The position numbers and the translations under genes were made by a program. DNA of 13,792 nt from Prevotellaceae bacterium (GTDB lineage Bacteria > Bacteroidota > Bacteroidia > Bacteroidales > Paludibacteraceae). The notes beneath the pieces were generated by a model. That model was not told where the DNA came from. It made no database searches and worked only from the letters and a program-made list of their open reading frames with translations. Below, piece by piece: positions 1-6,998 of the stretch (positions are counted from its first letter, which is position 1; each line of letters starts with the position of its first letter). Location: contig JAITNR010000009.1 in assembly GCA_031290375.1 (NCBI GenBank), forward strand, positions 1 to 13,792, written 5' to 3'.

Positions 1-512
1 AGAAAGAAAACGGCACCATCGAACAAATGAATGTTACACCGGTCGGAAAATTCACCTTTATCCTTTCCAAACTCATTCCCTATTGGACAGCGGGTTTTGT
101 GGTAGCGACACTTTGTATGTTCACGGCATTTCTGTTTTACGGAATGTTGCCCACAGGCAATGTGCTGCTTATTTATCTGTTTGCTATAATTTTCATATTG
201 TGCTTTTCGGGTTTCGGGTTAGTGGTTTCTAATTATGCCAAAAACATTCAGCAGGCAATTTTTATCATGTTCTTTTTCGTCATCACGTTCATATTTTTGA
301 GCGGACTTTACACGCCTTACCAAAACACGCCGCAATGGGCACAGATGATAGGAAATATCAGTCCACTGAAATATTTTATGCAGGTATTGCGAATGGTGTA
401 TCTCAAAGGTGCCACTTTTGTTGACTTGCAACACCTTTTTTATCCCTTGTGCGCATTGGCGGTATTTTTCAATGGTTGGGCGGTGCTGAGTTATCGGAAG
501 AAAAGTGCGTAA
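1..512 (+). CDS. ABC-2 type transporter permease, C-terminal part (5' end outside window)
   Basis: The frame is open to the left edge, so the ATG at 27 is internal and the true start lies outside. The first residues read KENGTIEQMNVTPVGKF, which matches the cytoplasmic motif of ABC-2 (YhhJ/YbhR-like) permeases, where an 'E-x-G-T-x-E-Q-x-x-V-T-P' stretch precedes the second membrane segment. About five hydrophobic segments follow (counted from the ATG at 27: roughly residues 20-39, 45-67, 76-95, a short one near 110-120, and 137-154). The conserved 'sG.. P....P.W.q.i....PL.Yf...lR' pattern appears as SGLYTPYQNTPQWAQMIGNI then SPLKYFMQVLR. The protein ends in a basic YRKKSA tail, so the C-terminus looks complete. 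Family members form the membrane half of exporters of drugs or other substrates. The ATPase and any HlyD-like partner would lie upstream, out of view, and the substrate cannot be told. Confidence 0.88.
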   Translation, partial: KENGTIEQMNVTPVGKFTFILSKLIPYWTAGFVVATLCMFTAFLFYGMLPTGNVLLIYLFAIIFILCFSGFGLVVSNYAKNIQQAIFIMFFFVITFIFLSGLYTPYQNTPQWAQMIGNISPLKYFMQVLRMVYLKGATFVDLQHLFYPLCALAVFFNGWAVLSYRKKSA

Positions 513-523
513 TATAAATAATA

Positions 524-910
524 TTGATAAACATTGATGGCTCGGGCAACATTGAGATGCGCAAACTGACCGCAGAACACCTTTCGGTGGATATACACGG
601 CTCGGGTGATGCCAGAATTTTTGCAGCATGTAAAAAATCTTTCGTAAAGATATTGGGTTCAGGCACTGTAAATTTGAATGGCAAATCTGTTTTGTCTGAC
701 TTTAATATCAAGGGTTCGGGGGATATTTTTGCAGGCGAATTTCTATGTGATACCGTTACTGTGCAAACCACAGGCTCCGGCGATGTGCATTGTAATGCGG
801 CAGGTCTGATTAAAACGTGCATCACGGGTTCGGGCGATGTTTATTACAAAAACAATGTCAGAATCGAAAATGTAAATTCTACAGGTTCGGGTAGAGTGAT
901 AAAAGAATAA
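524..910 (+). pseudogene. DUF2807/GIN-type GSG-repeat beta-helix protein, probably missing its N-terminus
   Basis: The 128-residue frame carries seven GSG motifs at residues 6, 26, 45, 64, 84, 102 and 121, one every 18-20 residues, mostly as GSGD/GSGN followed by a short beta strand. This is the pattern of the DUF2807 (GIN, 'putative auto-transporter adhesin head') fold of Bacteroidota envelope proteins. Those proteins are normally around 200 residues or more and begin with a signal peptide and a non-GSG first strand set. Here the frame opens after an in-frame TAA at 515-517, and the only early start is TTG at 524, already inside the first GSG rung. There is no signal peptide, no visible ribosome site, and only 11 bases separate it from the permease stop. 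The simplest reading is a remnant joined to the permease gene by a deletion, but the intact downstream frame means a short product cannot be excluded. Its function is unknown. Confidence 0.65.
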
Positions 911-1002
911 GGCTAACAGACAGTGAATGAGGTATTTATCTGTATACAAAACATAACGATGTAAACTAATTATGAACAGTACTTGGCACCTAAAAAAGAG
1001 TT

Positions 1003-2361
1003 TTAGCCCTTTAGCTCCCTCATAAGTGCCTCCATATCAACTTGTTTTTGTTCACCTGTCTGCATATTTTTTAGCATAACAGATTGGTTTTTGATTTCTT
1101 CTTCTCCAACAATGGCTACAAATGTAATGTTGTTGTTGTCGGCATAGTGCATCTGCTTTTTGATTTTGGCTGTTTCGGGGTAAATTTCGGCACTGATACC
1201 GTTTTGACGCACTTTTCTAAGTAACGGCAAAGCATAATTCAAACCGTTTTCGTCAAAATGAACAAAAAGTAATTTAGTACCTGATAATGAGGTTGTTGGG
1301 AAAAGGTTCAGTGTATCCAGAACGTCATAAATTCTGTCTGCTCCAAACGAGACACCCACGCCTGACACGCCCTCCAAACCGAACACACCTGTAAGATTAT
1401 CATAGCGACCACCACCCGAAATGCTGCCGATTGAAGTGTCCAATGCCTTTACTTCGAGGATTGCTCCTGTGTAGTAGTTCAAACCACGAGCCAAGGTCAA
1501 ATCAAGTTCCAATTCCGCTTTTAATTGAGTACAAGACAGATAACTAAAAATTTGTTCTATTTCGGAAATTCCATTCAATCCTGTTTCGTAATTTCTGAGC
1601 AACTCTTTTAGTTTGCCAATTTTCTCATTTACAGTACCTTGCAGAAGCAAAACAGGTTTCAGTTTATCAATAGAATCTTGCAAAATTCCCTTTTCCAAGA
1701 GTTCGGCATTCACATTTTCCAAACCGATTTTGTCAAGTTTGTCAATGACAACGGTAATATCTGTAATTTTGTCGTCCTGCCCAATTAATTGGGCAATTCC
1801 TGCCAAGATTTTGCGATTATTGATTTTTATTACTACATTGATTTTAAGTATGTTAAACACCTCGTCGATTATCTCAATCAGTTCCATTTCGTTAATCAAC
1901 GAATTGCTGCCGATAATGTCTGCATCGCATTGGTAGAACTCTCTGTATCTTCCTTTTTGCGGTTTGTCAGCTCGCCAAACAGGTTGTGTCTGAAATCTGC
2001 GGAATGGGAAAGTTATTTGCTCTCTGTGCTGAACTACATAGCGGGCAAATGGCACGGTTAAATCATAGCGTAAGCCCTTTTCACACAATAAACCTGACAG
2101 TTTTAATGCGTTTTTTTCACGCCAAATTTCGTCATCAATTTTTGCGGAAAAATCACCCGAATTAAGAACTTTAAAAAGTAATTTATCGCCTTCCTCGCCA
2201 TATTTGCCCATCAAAGTCGAAAGATTTTCCATTGATGGCGTTTCGATTTGCTTAAATCCGTAGCGATAAAAAACTTCTCTGATTACACCAAAAATATAGT
2301 TGCGTCTGTCCATTTCGACAGGCGAAAAATCACGAGTTCCCTTTGGTATTGAAGGCTTCAC
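1003..2361 (-). CDS. hisS: Histidyl-tRNA synthetase
   Basis: This class II aminoacyl-tRNA synthetase charges tRNA-His with histidine in the cytoplasm. The 452 residues fit the bacterial family. The N-terminus 'PKGTRDFSP' (residues 6-14) is the usual HisRS opening. Motif 2 starts near R121 (RRFQTQPVWRADKP, then GRYREFYQCDADIIG to 151). The histidine-binding loop reads LARGLNYYTGA at 290-300, then SGGGRYDNL at 315-323, and motif 3 is GVSGVGVSFGADR at 331-343. An anticodon-binding domain follows from about residue 363. The LARGLNYYTG loop differs slightly from the common LVRGLDYYTG, with Asn in place of Asp. The gene lies 54 bases after queA on the same strand and shows no promoter of its own, so the two are probably cotranscribed. 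It converges on the plus-strand genes across a 92-base gap. Confidence 0.97.
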   Translation of the reverse strand: MKPSIPKGTRDFSPVEMDRRNYIFGVIREVFYRYGFKQIETPSMENLSTLMGKYGEEGDKLLFKVLNSGDFSAKIDDEIWREKNALKLSGLLCEKGLRYDLTVPFARYVVQHREQITFPFRRFQTQPVWRADKPQKGRYREFYQCDADIIGSNSLINEMELIEIIDEVFNILKINVVIKINNRKILAGIAQLIGQDDKITDITVVIDKLDKIGLENVNAELLEKGILQDSIDKLKPVLLLQGTVNEKIGKLKELLRNYETGLNGISEIEQIFSYLSCTQLKAELELDLTLARGLNYYTGAILEVKALDTSIGSISGGGRYDNLTGVFGLEGVSGVGVSFGADRIYDVLDTLNLFPTTSLSGTKLLFVHFDENGLNYALPLLRKVRQNGISAEIYPETAKIKKQMHYADNNNITFVAIVGEEEIKNQSVMLKNMQTGEQKQVDMEALMRELKG

Positions 2362-2415
2362 TTTTATTTATGGGTTGAAATATAATTAGCAGTTATGTTA
2401 ATAATTTTCAATTAT

Positions 2416-3471
2416 TTAATTGTTAATCATCAGCATTGCATCGCCGTAACAACCAAATCGATATTGTTTCTGAATAGCCATTTCGTAAGCCTGCATCAGA
2501 AGGTCATAACCTATAAACGCCGCCTGATTCATCAACATTGAGGAGAGTGGCGTATGAAAGTTAGAAAGCAGGCAGTTCGCTGTCTGATACTGATAGGGAG
2601 GGAAGATAAAGCGGTTTGACCAACCCTGAAAAGCCTTGACTTTGCCCTGTACGGTAGAGGCACTCTCCAACGCTCTGAGAACGGAAGTGCCGACAGCACA
2701 TATTCTTTTCCCCTGCACATATTTTTTGTTGAAATTATCGGCGAGTTCCTCCGAAACGTTTATCTGTTCCGAATCGAGCTTGTGTTTGTACAAGTCTTCT
2801 ACGTCAATTGAGCGAAAAAGACTGAGCGAAGTATGCAATGTCAGATAATCAATGTCTATACCCCTAATTTGTATACGTTTAAGTAACTCTTTTGTGAAAT
2901 GCAAGCCTGCAAACGGTGCTACAACTGCTCCCTCATTTTTGGCAAAAATTGTTTGATAGCGTTCTGCATCTTCCGGCTCAACAGGGCGTTTGATATACGA
3001 TGGAATAGGTGTTTTGCCCAGTGAGTAGAGGTATTTTCTAAACTCTTCGGGGGTGCTGTCATACAGAAAACGAAGTGTTCTACCTCTTGACGTGGTGTTG
3101 TCTATAACTTCGGCTACAAGGGAGTTGTCCTCACCAAAATAGAGTTTGTTGCCCACACGGATTTTGCGGGCAGGGTCAACCAGCACGTCCCACAGTTTAA
3201 GGTTGGGATTCAACTCTCTGAGCAGAAAAACCTCAATATTTGCCTCTGTTTTTTCTTTAATTCCTGACATCAGTGCGGGAAATATCTTGGTATCGTTAAA
3301 GACAAACAAGTCCCCATCGCCGAAATAATCAATGACATTGATAAAATCCCTGTGCTCTATCTTTTGTGATTTTGAGTGTAACACCATCAATCGAGCCTCA
3401 TCTCTGTGCTTTATGGGATGCTGAGCAATCAATTCTTCCGGTAATTTGAATTTGAATTGAGAAAGTTTCAT
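2416..3471 (-). CDS. queA: S-adenosylmethionine:tRNA ribosyltransferase-isomerase (QueA)
   Basis: QueA moves the ribose of SAM onto 7-aminomethyl-7-deazaguanine at tRNA position 34 to make epoxyqueuosine. The 351-residue length fits the family. Landmarks are FVFNDTKIFPAL (57-68), VDPARKIRVG (98-107), IPSYIKRPVEPEDAERYQT (156-174), GAVVAPFAGLHFT (181-193), HKLDSEQ (230-236), GTSVLRALES (261-270) and a C-terminal YRFGCYGDAMLM (337-348). Several normally fixed positions have changed: the usual TLHVGxGxF reads TLHTSLSLF (211-219), AAPTAGLHF reads VAPFAGLHF, and the NFHxPxSTLLM region reads NFHTPLSSMLM followed by NQ. The gene may therefore encode an enzyme with altered activity or specificity, though the reading frame is intact. 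It has its own promoter upstream and is followed by hisS. Confidence 0.93.
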   Translation of the reverse strand: MKLSQFKFKLPEELIAQHPIKHRDEARLMVLHSKSQKIEHRDFINVIDYFGDGDLFVFNDTKIFPALMSGIKEKTEANIEVFLLRELNPNLKLWDVLVDPARKIRVGNKLYFGEDNSLVAEVIDNTTSRGRTLRFLYDSTPEEFRKYLYSLGKTPIPSYIKRPVEPEDAERYQTIFAKNEGAVVAPFAGLHFTKELLKRIQIRGIDIDYLTLHTSLSLFRSIDVEDLYKHKLDSEQINVSEELADNFNKKYVQGKRICAVGTSVLRALESASTVQGKVKAFQGWSNRFIFPPYQYQTANCLLSNFHTPLSSMLMNQAAFIGYDLLMQAYEMAIQKQYRFGCYGDAMLMINN

Positions 3472-3486
3472 ATTTTTATTTTTTAT

Positions 3487-3573
3487 TCAGAATTTTGTAG
3501 ACGGGATTTTGTAATTTTCCAATCTTTGTTCCTCGTTTAATGACTGATAAACAATATCCGTACTGTCAGGCAT
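3487..3573 (-). CDS. Possible 28-residue leader or small protein upstream of queA
   Basis: An ATG at 3573 opens a 28-codon frame ending in TGA at 3487, 15 bases before the queA start. The peptide begins MPDSTDIVYQSLNEEQRLEN and finishes in KF. The ATG lies about nine bases past the -7 promoter element, so the message would be nearly leaderless. Composition is hydrophilic, with no signal peptide or membrane segment. It is not an obvious attenuator, since it has no run of one amino acid. It could be a real small protein, a leader that couples translation to queA, a decayed remnant, or chance. Confidence 0.3.
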   Translation of the reverse strand: MPDSTDIVYQSLNEEQRLENYKIPSTKF

Positions 3574-3581
3574 CGAATTTG

Positions 3582-3613
3582 CAAAGGTAGTAATAAAAAT
3601 CGGGATATACAAT
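3582..3613 (-). promoter_or_regulatory. Bacteroidota-type promoter for queA-hisS
   Basis: On the minus strand a -33-like ATTG (3610-3613) is followed after exactly 20 bases by TACCTTTG (3582-3589), a full match to the -7 consensus TAnnTTTG of the Bacteroidota housekeeping sigma factor. The predicted transcript start is near 3576, about 105 bases before the queA ATG. Confidence 0.75.
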
Positions 3614-3760
3614 AGCTTGAAAAAAAATACAGTAAGAATAAGATGAAACCTCTACGAAGTTTTGGTTGGCTGCATTTGTTTCTATTGATATAAGTGCCCT
3701 ACGGACAAAATGTAGCTTTCACGCAAAGTCCGCATTTCATTATTCATTATTCATTATTCA
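3614..3760. other. Intergenic stretch between the Lnb-like gene and the queA promoter
   Basis: This stretch has no credible gene. It holds an A-run, a CCTACGGAC-containing segment (3698-3706) that partly resembles TGTCCGTAG at 6731-6739 in inverted orientation, and the heptamer array at its right end. I see no GC-rich hairpin with a T-run that would end the Lnb-like transcript. Confidence 0.5.
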
Positions 3761-3766
3761 TTATTC
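3737..3766. repeat. Tandem heptamer repeat (TCATTAT)4 at the end of the Lnb-like gene
   Basis: Four exact copies of TCATTAT run from 3737 to 3764, with TC following. The array covers the TAA stop (3761-3763) and the last codon edge of the Lnb-like gene. In gene sense the unit is ATAATGA. The same unit occurs at 6978-6998 and 10527-10560. Confidence 0.9.
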
Positions 3767-4933
3767 GTTGCTCCCGTTGTTCATTTGGTAAAACAGAATT
3801 GAACGCACAAGCATCATTGCCATCAGAGGCAAAAATGCGGCATTCATTACTTGAAAACGTGTTACCAGTACAATAATTGCCAAAAGTATTGTAAATGTAT
3901 TGAATAAGGCAAAATATGAAAGATGTCTTCTCAAACTTGTTTTGAATAATAAAAGCGCAAACAACAACTGTAACGGATTCATCCACAATAGATTAAGATT
4001 GTAATCTACCAGCGGGTGCGATGAAAAGAAAGTCAGGTAAAACACTATCAGCCCCAGAAGCCCGGACACAAGGAACAGTATAAAATCAAGCCACGCAAAA
4101 TAACTTTTGTTTTTCCAACTAAAATAACTCAAAAACACAACCAAAATCATTATTAAACAACAGATTACCTGTGGATTGAAAAGTGTTTTCTCTTCAGCAC
4201 TGATGAGCGGAAAAGTGCATAGAGTTTTAGCTTCAGACACAAGGGGTTTTGACCCTGAATCGCTTTCCAAAACAATACTGCCCACAGTCTTCATCGTGTA
4301 AAGGGGGAACGCAATAAGCGACTCAGCAGTGATTCTTTCGTCCGCCTCACGTCCTATGAGTATGTCAATACCAAACCTGAGCCATGTGTTTCTACCTGTA
4401 TATTCTTCAACGATATTTCTGTAAGTAGTCGGTTTATAGTCAAATGTAATAATCGGCGATTGCGTCAGATGTTTCATAATCATATAAAAAGGGCGTGTGG
4501 CACAGTTGTCGTAGATGAAGTTGTAGCGATACACTCTATTTTCGGGTAAATAATTCGTTTCCAATGCATCATAGAGAGCCTGCTTTTCTTCTTTCGACAG
4601 GTCTAATGTCTGCTCATAAACAGTGGAGTGGCGTGCGACATAACTTTCGTAAAAATATTCCATCGAAAACGGCTCAAGCATATAATCTGTTGCTCCTTGA
4701 ATAAATCTTGCCAAAAAGAATTTGGAGGAAAAATCAAAGATACCGTAGTTGTAGGCATAATCGAGGTTGTTTTCGAGGTCGCACACTCTTATTGCCGAAT
4801 GTCCGAAACGTGCATAGACAGCCGTCCCCGGCTCACAGGTGAGTAAACTGATTTTTGCAGAGTCCGAAAGCGTAACGTTTGCACTCGCAAAAACCGAAAC
4901 ACACAAACCAATTATTAAAGTTAATTTTCTCAT
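3761..4933 (-). CDS. Lnb-like membrane protein (DUF4105), probable lipoprotein N-acyltransferase
   Basis: This 390-residue protein has a signal peptide (MRKLTLIIGLCVSVFASA, cleavage likely after residue 18), a periplasmic domain to about residue 250, and five C-terminal membrane helices (about 255-272, 279-303, 315-332, 338-358, 364-382). The periplasmic part carries RFGHSAIRV (42-50) and YDNCATRPFY (141-150). The conserved His45 and Cys144 suggest a papain/NlpC-like thiol site. The SSHPLVDYNLNLLWMNP stretch (304-320) between helices is typical of the family. DUF4105 proteins of Bacteroides have been connected with Lnb, which N-acylates outer-membrane lipoproteins in species lacking Lnt. I place this protein there by motif memory and architecture, not by a search. 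It starts 12 bases after the S41 protease stop, so the two are almost certainly one operon concerned with envelope protein maturation. Its stop codon lies inside a heptamer repeat. Confidence 0.8.
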   Translation of the reverse strand: MRKLTLIIGLCVSVFASANVTLSDSAKISLLTCEPGTAVYARFGHSAIRVCDLENNLDYAYNYGIFDFSSKFFLARFIQGATDYMLEPFSMEYFYESYVARHSTVYEQTLDLSKEEKQALYDALETNYLPENRVYRYNFIYDNCATRPFYMIMKHLTQSPIITFDYKPTTYRNIVEEYTGRNTWLRFGIDILIGREADERITAESLIAFPLYTMKTVGSIVLESDSGSKPLVSEAKTLCTFPLISAEEKTLFNPQVICCLIMILVVFLSYFSWKNKSYFAWLDFILFLVSGLLGLIVFYLTFFSSHPLVDYNLNLLWMNPLQLLFALLLFKTSLRRHLSYFALFNTFTILLAIIVLVTRFQVMNAAFLPLMAMMLVRSILFYQMNNGSNE

Positions 4934-4945
4934 TTTTAACAGTTT

Positions 4946-6526
4946 CTATTTTTTTAGATAATTCTTAAAGTTTTTTAGTACCTCCAACCCTTTTTGTACG
5001 GTAGGGTCTTGGGTATTCATAATCTTGTAGTAGTCGCCCTGTTCGTACAGATTGCGGGCAATCGTAGCCTTTAGCTGCAATGCAATCAATTCTTTGGATA
5101 TGTTGTACTGTTCTTGGTTAAACTCAATTTTCGCTTCTGTGGCATTGGACAGGAGTTTGTTCAAAAATTCTTCCGAAATATTAAAGCCCGAATTATACCT
5201 TTCAAAATCAGGATATCGCTGCTTGATTTTGCTTTTTTCACTGTCAATAAAATCCATTACGGTTTGGTTGAAAACTCCTTTTGCAACAATATTTCTGTGA
5301 AAATCGGTAAAACGGGCAGTGTCGAGTGGCACAAACACGTCAGGCATAATGCCTCCTCCGCCATATACGGTGCGTTTCAGGAGCAATGTTTTATATTTCA
5401 AAGAGTCGGGGAAATTTATGCTGTCCGGATTTTGCAGTTCTCCATGTTTTAGCCTGCTTAACAGTTCTTTATGGTATTTTTCAGAACCGCCATCGTATGG
5501 TTTCTGAATATTTCTTCCGCTTGGCGTGTAGTATCTGGCAACGGTAAGACGAATTTCTGAACCGTCCGCCAGACTCAAGGGACGTTGCACAAGCCCCTTG
5601 CCGTAGGTTCTGCGTCCTACAATCACGGCTCTGTCCCAATCCTGCAAGGCACCCGATACAATCTCACTTGCTGAAGCCGAATATTCGTCAACTAACACCA
5701 CAACATCACCTTCAAAATCGTCATTATCCCTTGACTTGACATCCATTCGCGGCTGATGTTCACCCTGTGTATAGAGCATCAGGCGGTTTTGGGGAATAAA
5801 CTTATCTACAAGTTGCGTTGCGGCTTCCATTACACCGCCGCCGTTGCTTTGTAAATCAATTATCAACTGCTTGACACCATTCTTTTTGAGTTCAGAAAAG
5901 GCTTTGTTGAATTCTTCTATCGTGGTAAGGGAAAAACTGTTGATATTGATGTAACCGACACCGGGTGCAATTTCGTAGGCAACTTCGAGCGAATAGATAG
6001 GAATTTTGTCCCTTGTAATCACAAATTCGATGGGATTTTTCACGCCTGCGCGCTTTATTTCAACCTTTACCTTTGTACCGCGTTTGCCTCTGAGTTTGTT
6101 CATAATATCGCGGGTAGATATTTTCACGCCTGCAACGGCAACGCCATCAATGGAAACAATTTTGTCCCCCATAACTATGCCCACTTTTTCGGCAGGACAA
6201 TTTGGCAAAGCATTGACAACCAGCATAGTATCTTTCTGCATCTGAAACTGCACACCTATCCCGTCAAAACTGCCCTGAATAGGCTCGTTAGCCATTTTTA
6301 CATCCTTTGCGGAGATATAAACGGAGTGAGGGTCAAGGTTTTCCAGCATTCCCTTTATAGCCTCATCTACCATTTTGGACTCATTCACAGTATCCACATA
6401 AAGTTCCTGAATTATGTACAGGACCTGTGTCAATTTCTTTAATTGAGTGGAATAGGCAGGTGTTTGGGCACTTGCAACAACAGACATTGTCAGTATTATA
6501 CACGAAATTATGGTTTTTCTCATCAT
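4946..6526 (-). CDS. S41 family C-terminal processing protease (CtpA/Prc type) with PDZ domain
   Basis: This periplasmic serine protease has 526 residues. A signal peptide (MMRKTIISCIILTMSVVASA, cleavage after residue 20) is followed by an N-terminal helical region, a PDZ domain at about 85-165 (GSFDGIGVQF, then GIVMGDKIVSIDGVAV), and the S41 core. SASASEI at 283-289 and TYGKGLVQ at 307-314 give the Ser285/Lys310 dyad, with the 25-residue spacing seen in Prc and CtpB. RYYTPSGRNIQ (331-341) and GGGIMPDVFVP (390-400) are family landmarks. A C-terminal extension of about 120 residues is usual in Bacteroidota members. Such enzymes trim or degrade envelope proteins from the C-terminus, and the substrate here is unknown. 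Two ATGs stand side by side (6524-6526 and 6521-6523), so the start could be one codon later. It is the first gene of the operon with the Lnb-like gene. Confidence 0.95.
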   Translation of the reverse strand: MMRKTIISCIILTMSVVASAQTPAYSTQLKKLTQVLYIIQELYVDTVNESKMVDEAIKGMLENLDPHSVYISAKDVKMANEPIQGSFDGIGVQFQMQKDTMLVVNALPNCPAEKVGIVMGDKIVSIDGVAVAGVKISTRDIMNKLRGKRGTKVKVEIKRAGVKNPIEFVITRDKIPIYSLEVAYEIAPGVGYININSFSLTTIEEFNKAFSELKKNGVKQLIIDLQSNGGGVMEAATQLVDKFIPQNRLMLYTQGEHQPRMDVKSRDNDDFEGDVVVLVDEYSASASEIVSGALQDWDRAVIVGRRTYGKGLVQRPLSLADGSEIRLTVARYYTPSGRNIQKPYDGGSEKYHKELLSRLKHGELQNPDSINFPDSLKYKTLLLKRTVYGGGGIMPDVFVPLDTARFTDFHRNIVAKGVFNQTVMDFIDSEKSKIKQRYPDFERYNSGFNISEEFLNKLLSNATEAKIEFNQEQYNISKELIALQLKATIARNLYEQGDYYKIMNTQDPTVQKGLEVLKNFKNYLKK

Positions 6527-6564
6527 TTATGATTTTTTTTTCTTTTCATTTTTTTTATAAACGG

Positions 6565-6572
6565 CAAAGTTA
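6565..6572 (-). promoter_or_regulatory. Probable -7 promoter element for the S41 protease operon
   Basis: The minus strand reads TAACTTTG, a match to TAnnTTTG, about 39 bases before the protease start. No good TTTG lies 19-21 bases upstream, so the -33 half is weak. The predicted transcript start is near 6558. Confidence 0.55.
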
Positions 6573-6630
6573 GTGAAAAATTGTTTTGCTTTGGCATAAT
6601 TAACAAATATTATATTTTGATTGAATAATT

Positions 6631-6717
6631 ATTGAAAGTTGAAAATTAATAATGCAAATACCCATAATTGCGGGCTTGACCCGCAATCCCCTGAATTATT
6701 AATTTTCAACTTTCAAT
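6631..6717. repeat. 87-base miniature inverted-repeat element
   Basis: The arms 6631-6653 and 6695-6717 are perfect reverse complements over 23 bases (starting ATTGAAAGTTGAAAATTAAT). Pairing breaks at the next outward base. Inside sits a second palindrome, ATTGCGGG (6667-6674) and CCCGCAAT (6680-6687). There is no coding capacity, and no target-site duplication is evident by eye. It resembles a MITE or a REP-like unit. Confidence 0.75.
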
Positions 6718-6755
6718 TAAATTGCACCTATGTCCGTAGAACAAAATCTTAATAA

Positions 6756-6774
6756 CCGTAAGTGAAACTTACGG
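6756..6774. repeat. Small hairpin, 8-base arms
   Basis: CCGTAAGT (6756-6763) and ACTTACGG (6767-6774) pair perfectly around a GAA loop. No T-run follows on either strand, so it is unlikely to be a terminator. Confidence 0.6.
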
Positions 6775-6792
6775 CTAAAGACAACCGATACC

Positions 6793-6809
6793 TCAACCCG
6801 TAGGGTTGA
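6793..6809. repeat. Small hairpin, 7-base arms
   Basis: TCAACCC (6793-6799) and GGGTTGA (6803-6809) pair perfectly around a GTA loop. It lies 18 bases from the previous hairpin, with the same compact design. Confidence 0.55.
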
Positions 6810-6820
6810 TAAATGCAATG

Positions 6821-6924
6821 CGTCAGCGAGCGAAGCGAGGCAATCCTGCGTTATTTTCCTCACTCCCCTACCCTATCCGATTAAAGAGGGTACTGTGGAT
6901 TGCTTCGCTCCGCTCGCAATGACG
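6821..6924. repeat. Imperfect inverted repeat pair (REP-like)
   Basis: The left arm 6821-6846 (CGTCAGCGAGCGAAGCGAGG then CAATCC) and the reverse complement of 6897-6924 (CGTCATTGCGAGCGGAGCGA then AGCAATCC) align with two bases missing and two substitutions. About 50 bases separate the arms. GCGAGCGAAGCG-type units are a familiar kind of dispersed repeat in bacterial genomes. Confidence 0.65.
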
Positions 6925-6977
6925 AAAAAGTTTGTCTGAACAACAAACAATGAATAATTCACCTTCCCCATTCTTTT

Positions 6978-6998
6978 TATTATTCATTATTCATTATT
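6978..6998. repeat. Tandem heptamer repeat beside the rplQ terminator
   Basis: Two full TATTCAT units (6981-6994) and partial flanking units run into the left edge of the 76-base palindrome. It is the same unit as at 3737-3766 and 10527-10560. Confidence 0.75.

Noticed and set aside
219..825. Minus-strand open frames opposite the permease and the GSG-repeat frame
   Set aside because: They oppose sequence with clear permease and GSG-rung signatures. The Pro/Glu periodicity simply mirrors the GSG codons.
990..1006. CTAAAA/TTTTAG hairpin at the hisS end as a terminator
   Set aside because: Six A/T-rich pairs with one C/G closing pair and no T-run after the stem on the minus strand are too weak, and it overlaps the stop codon.
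3694..3876. 60-codon plus-strand frame over the end of the Lnb-like gene
   Set aside because: Much of it is translation of the heptamer repeat (IHYSLFII type), and the rest is antisense to the Lnb-like coding region.
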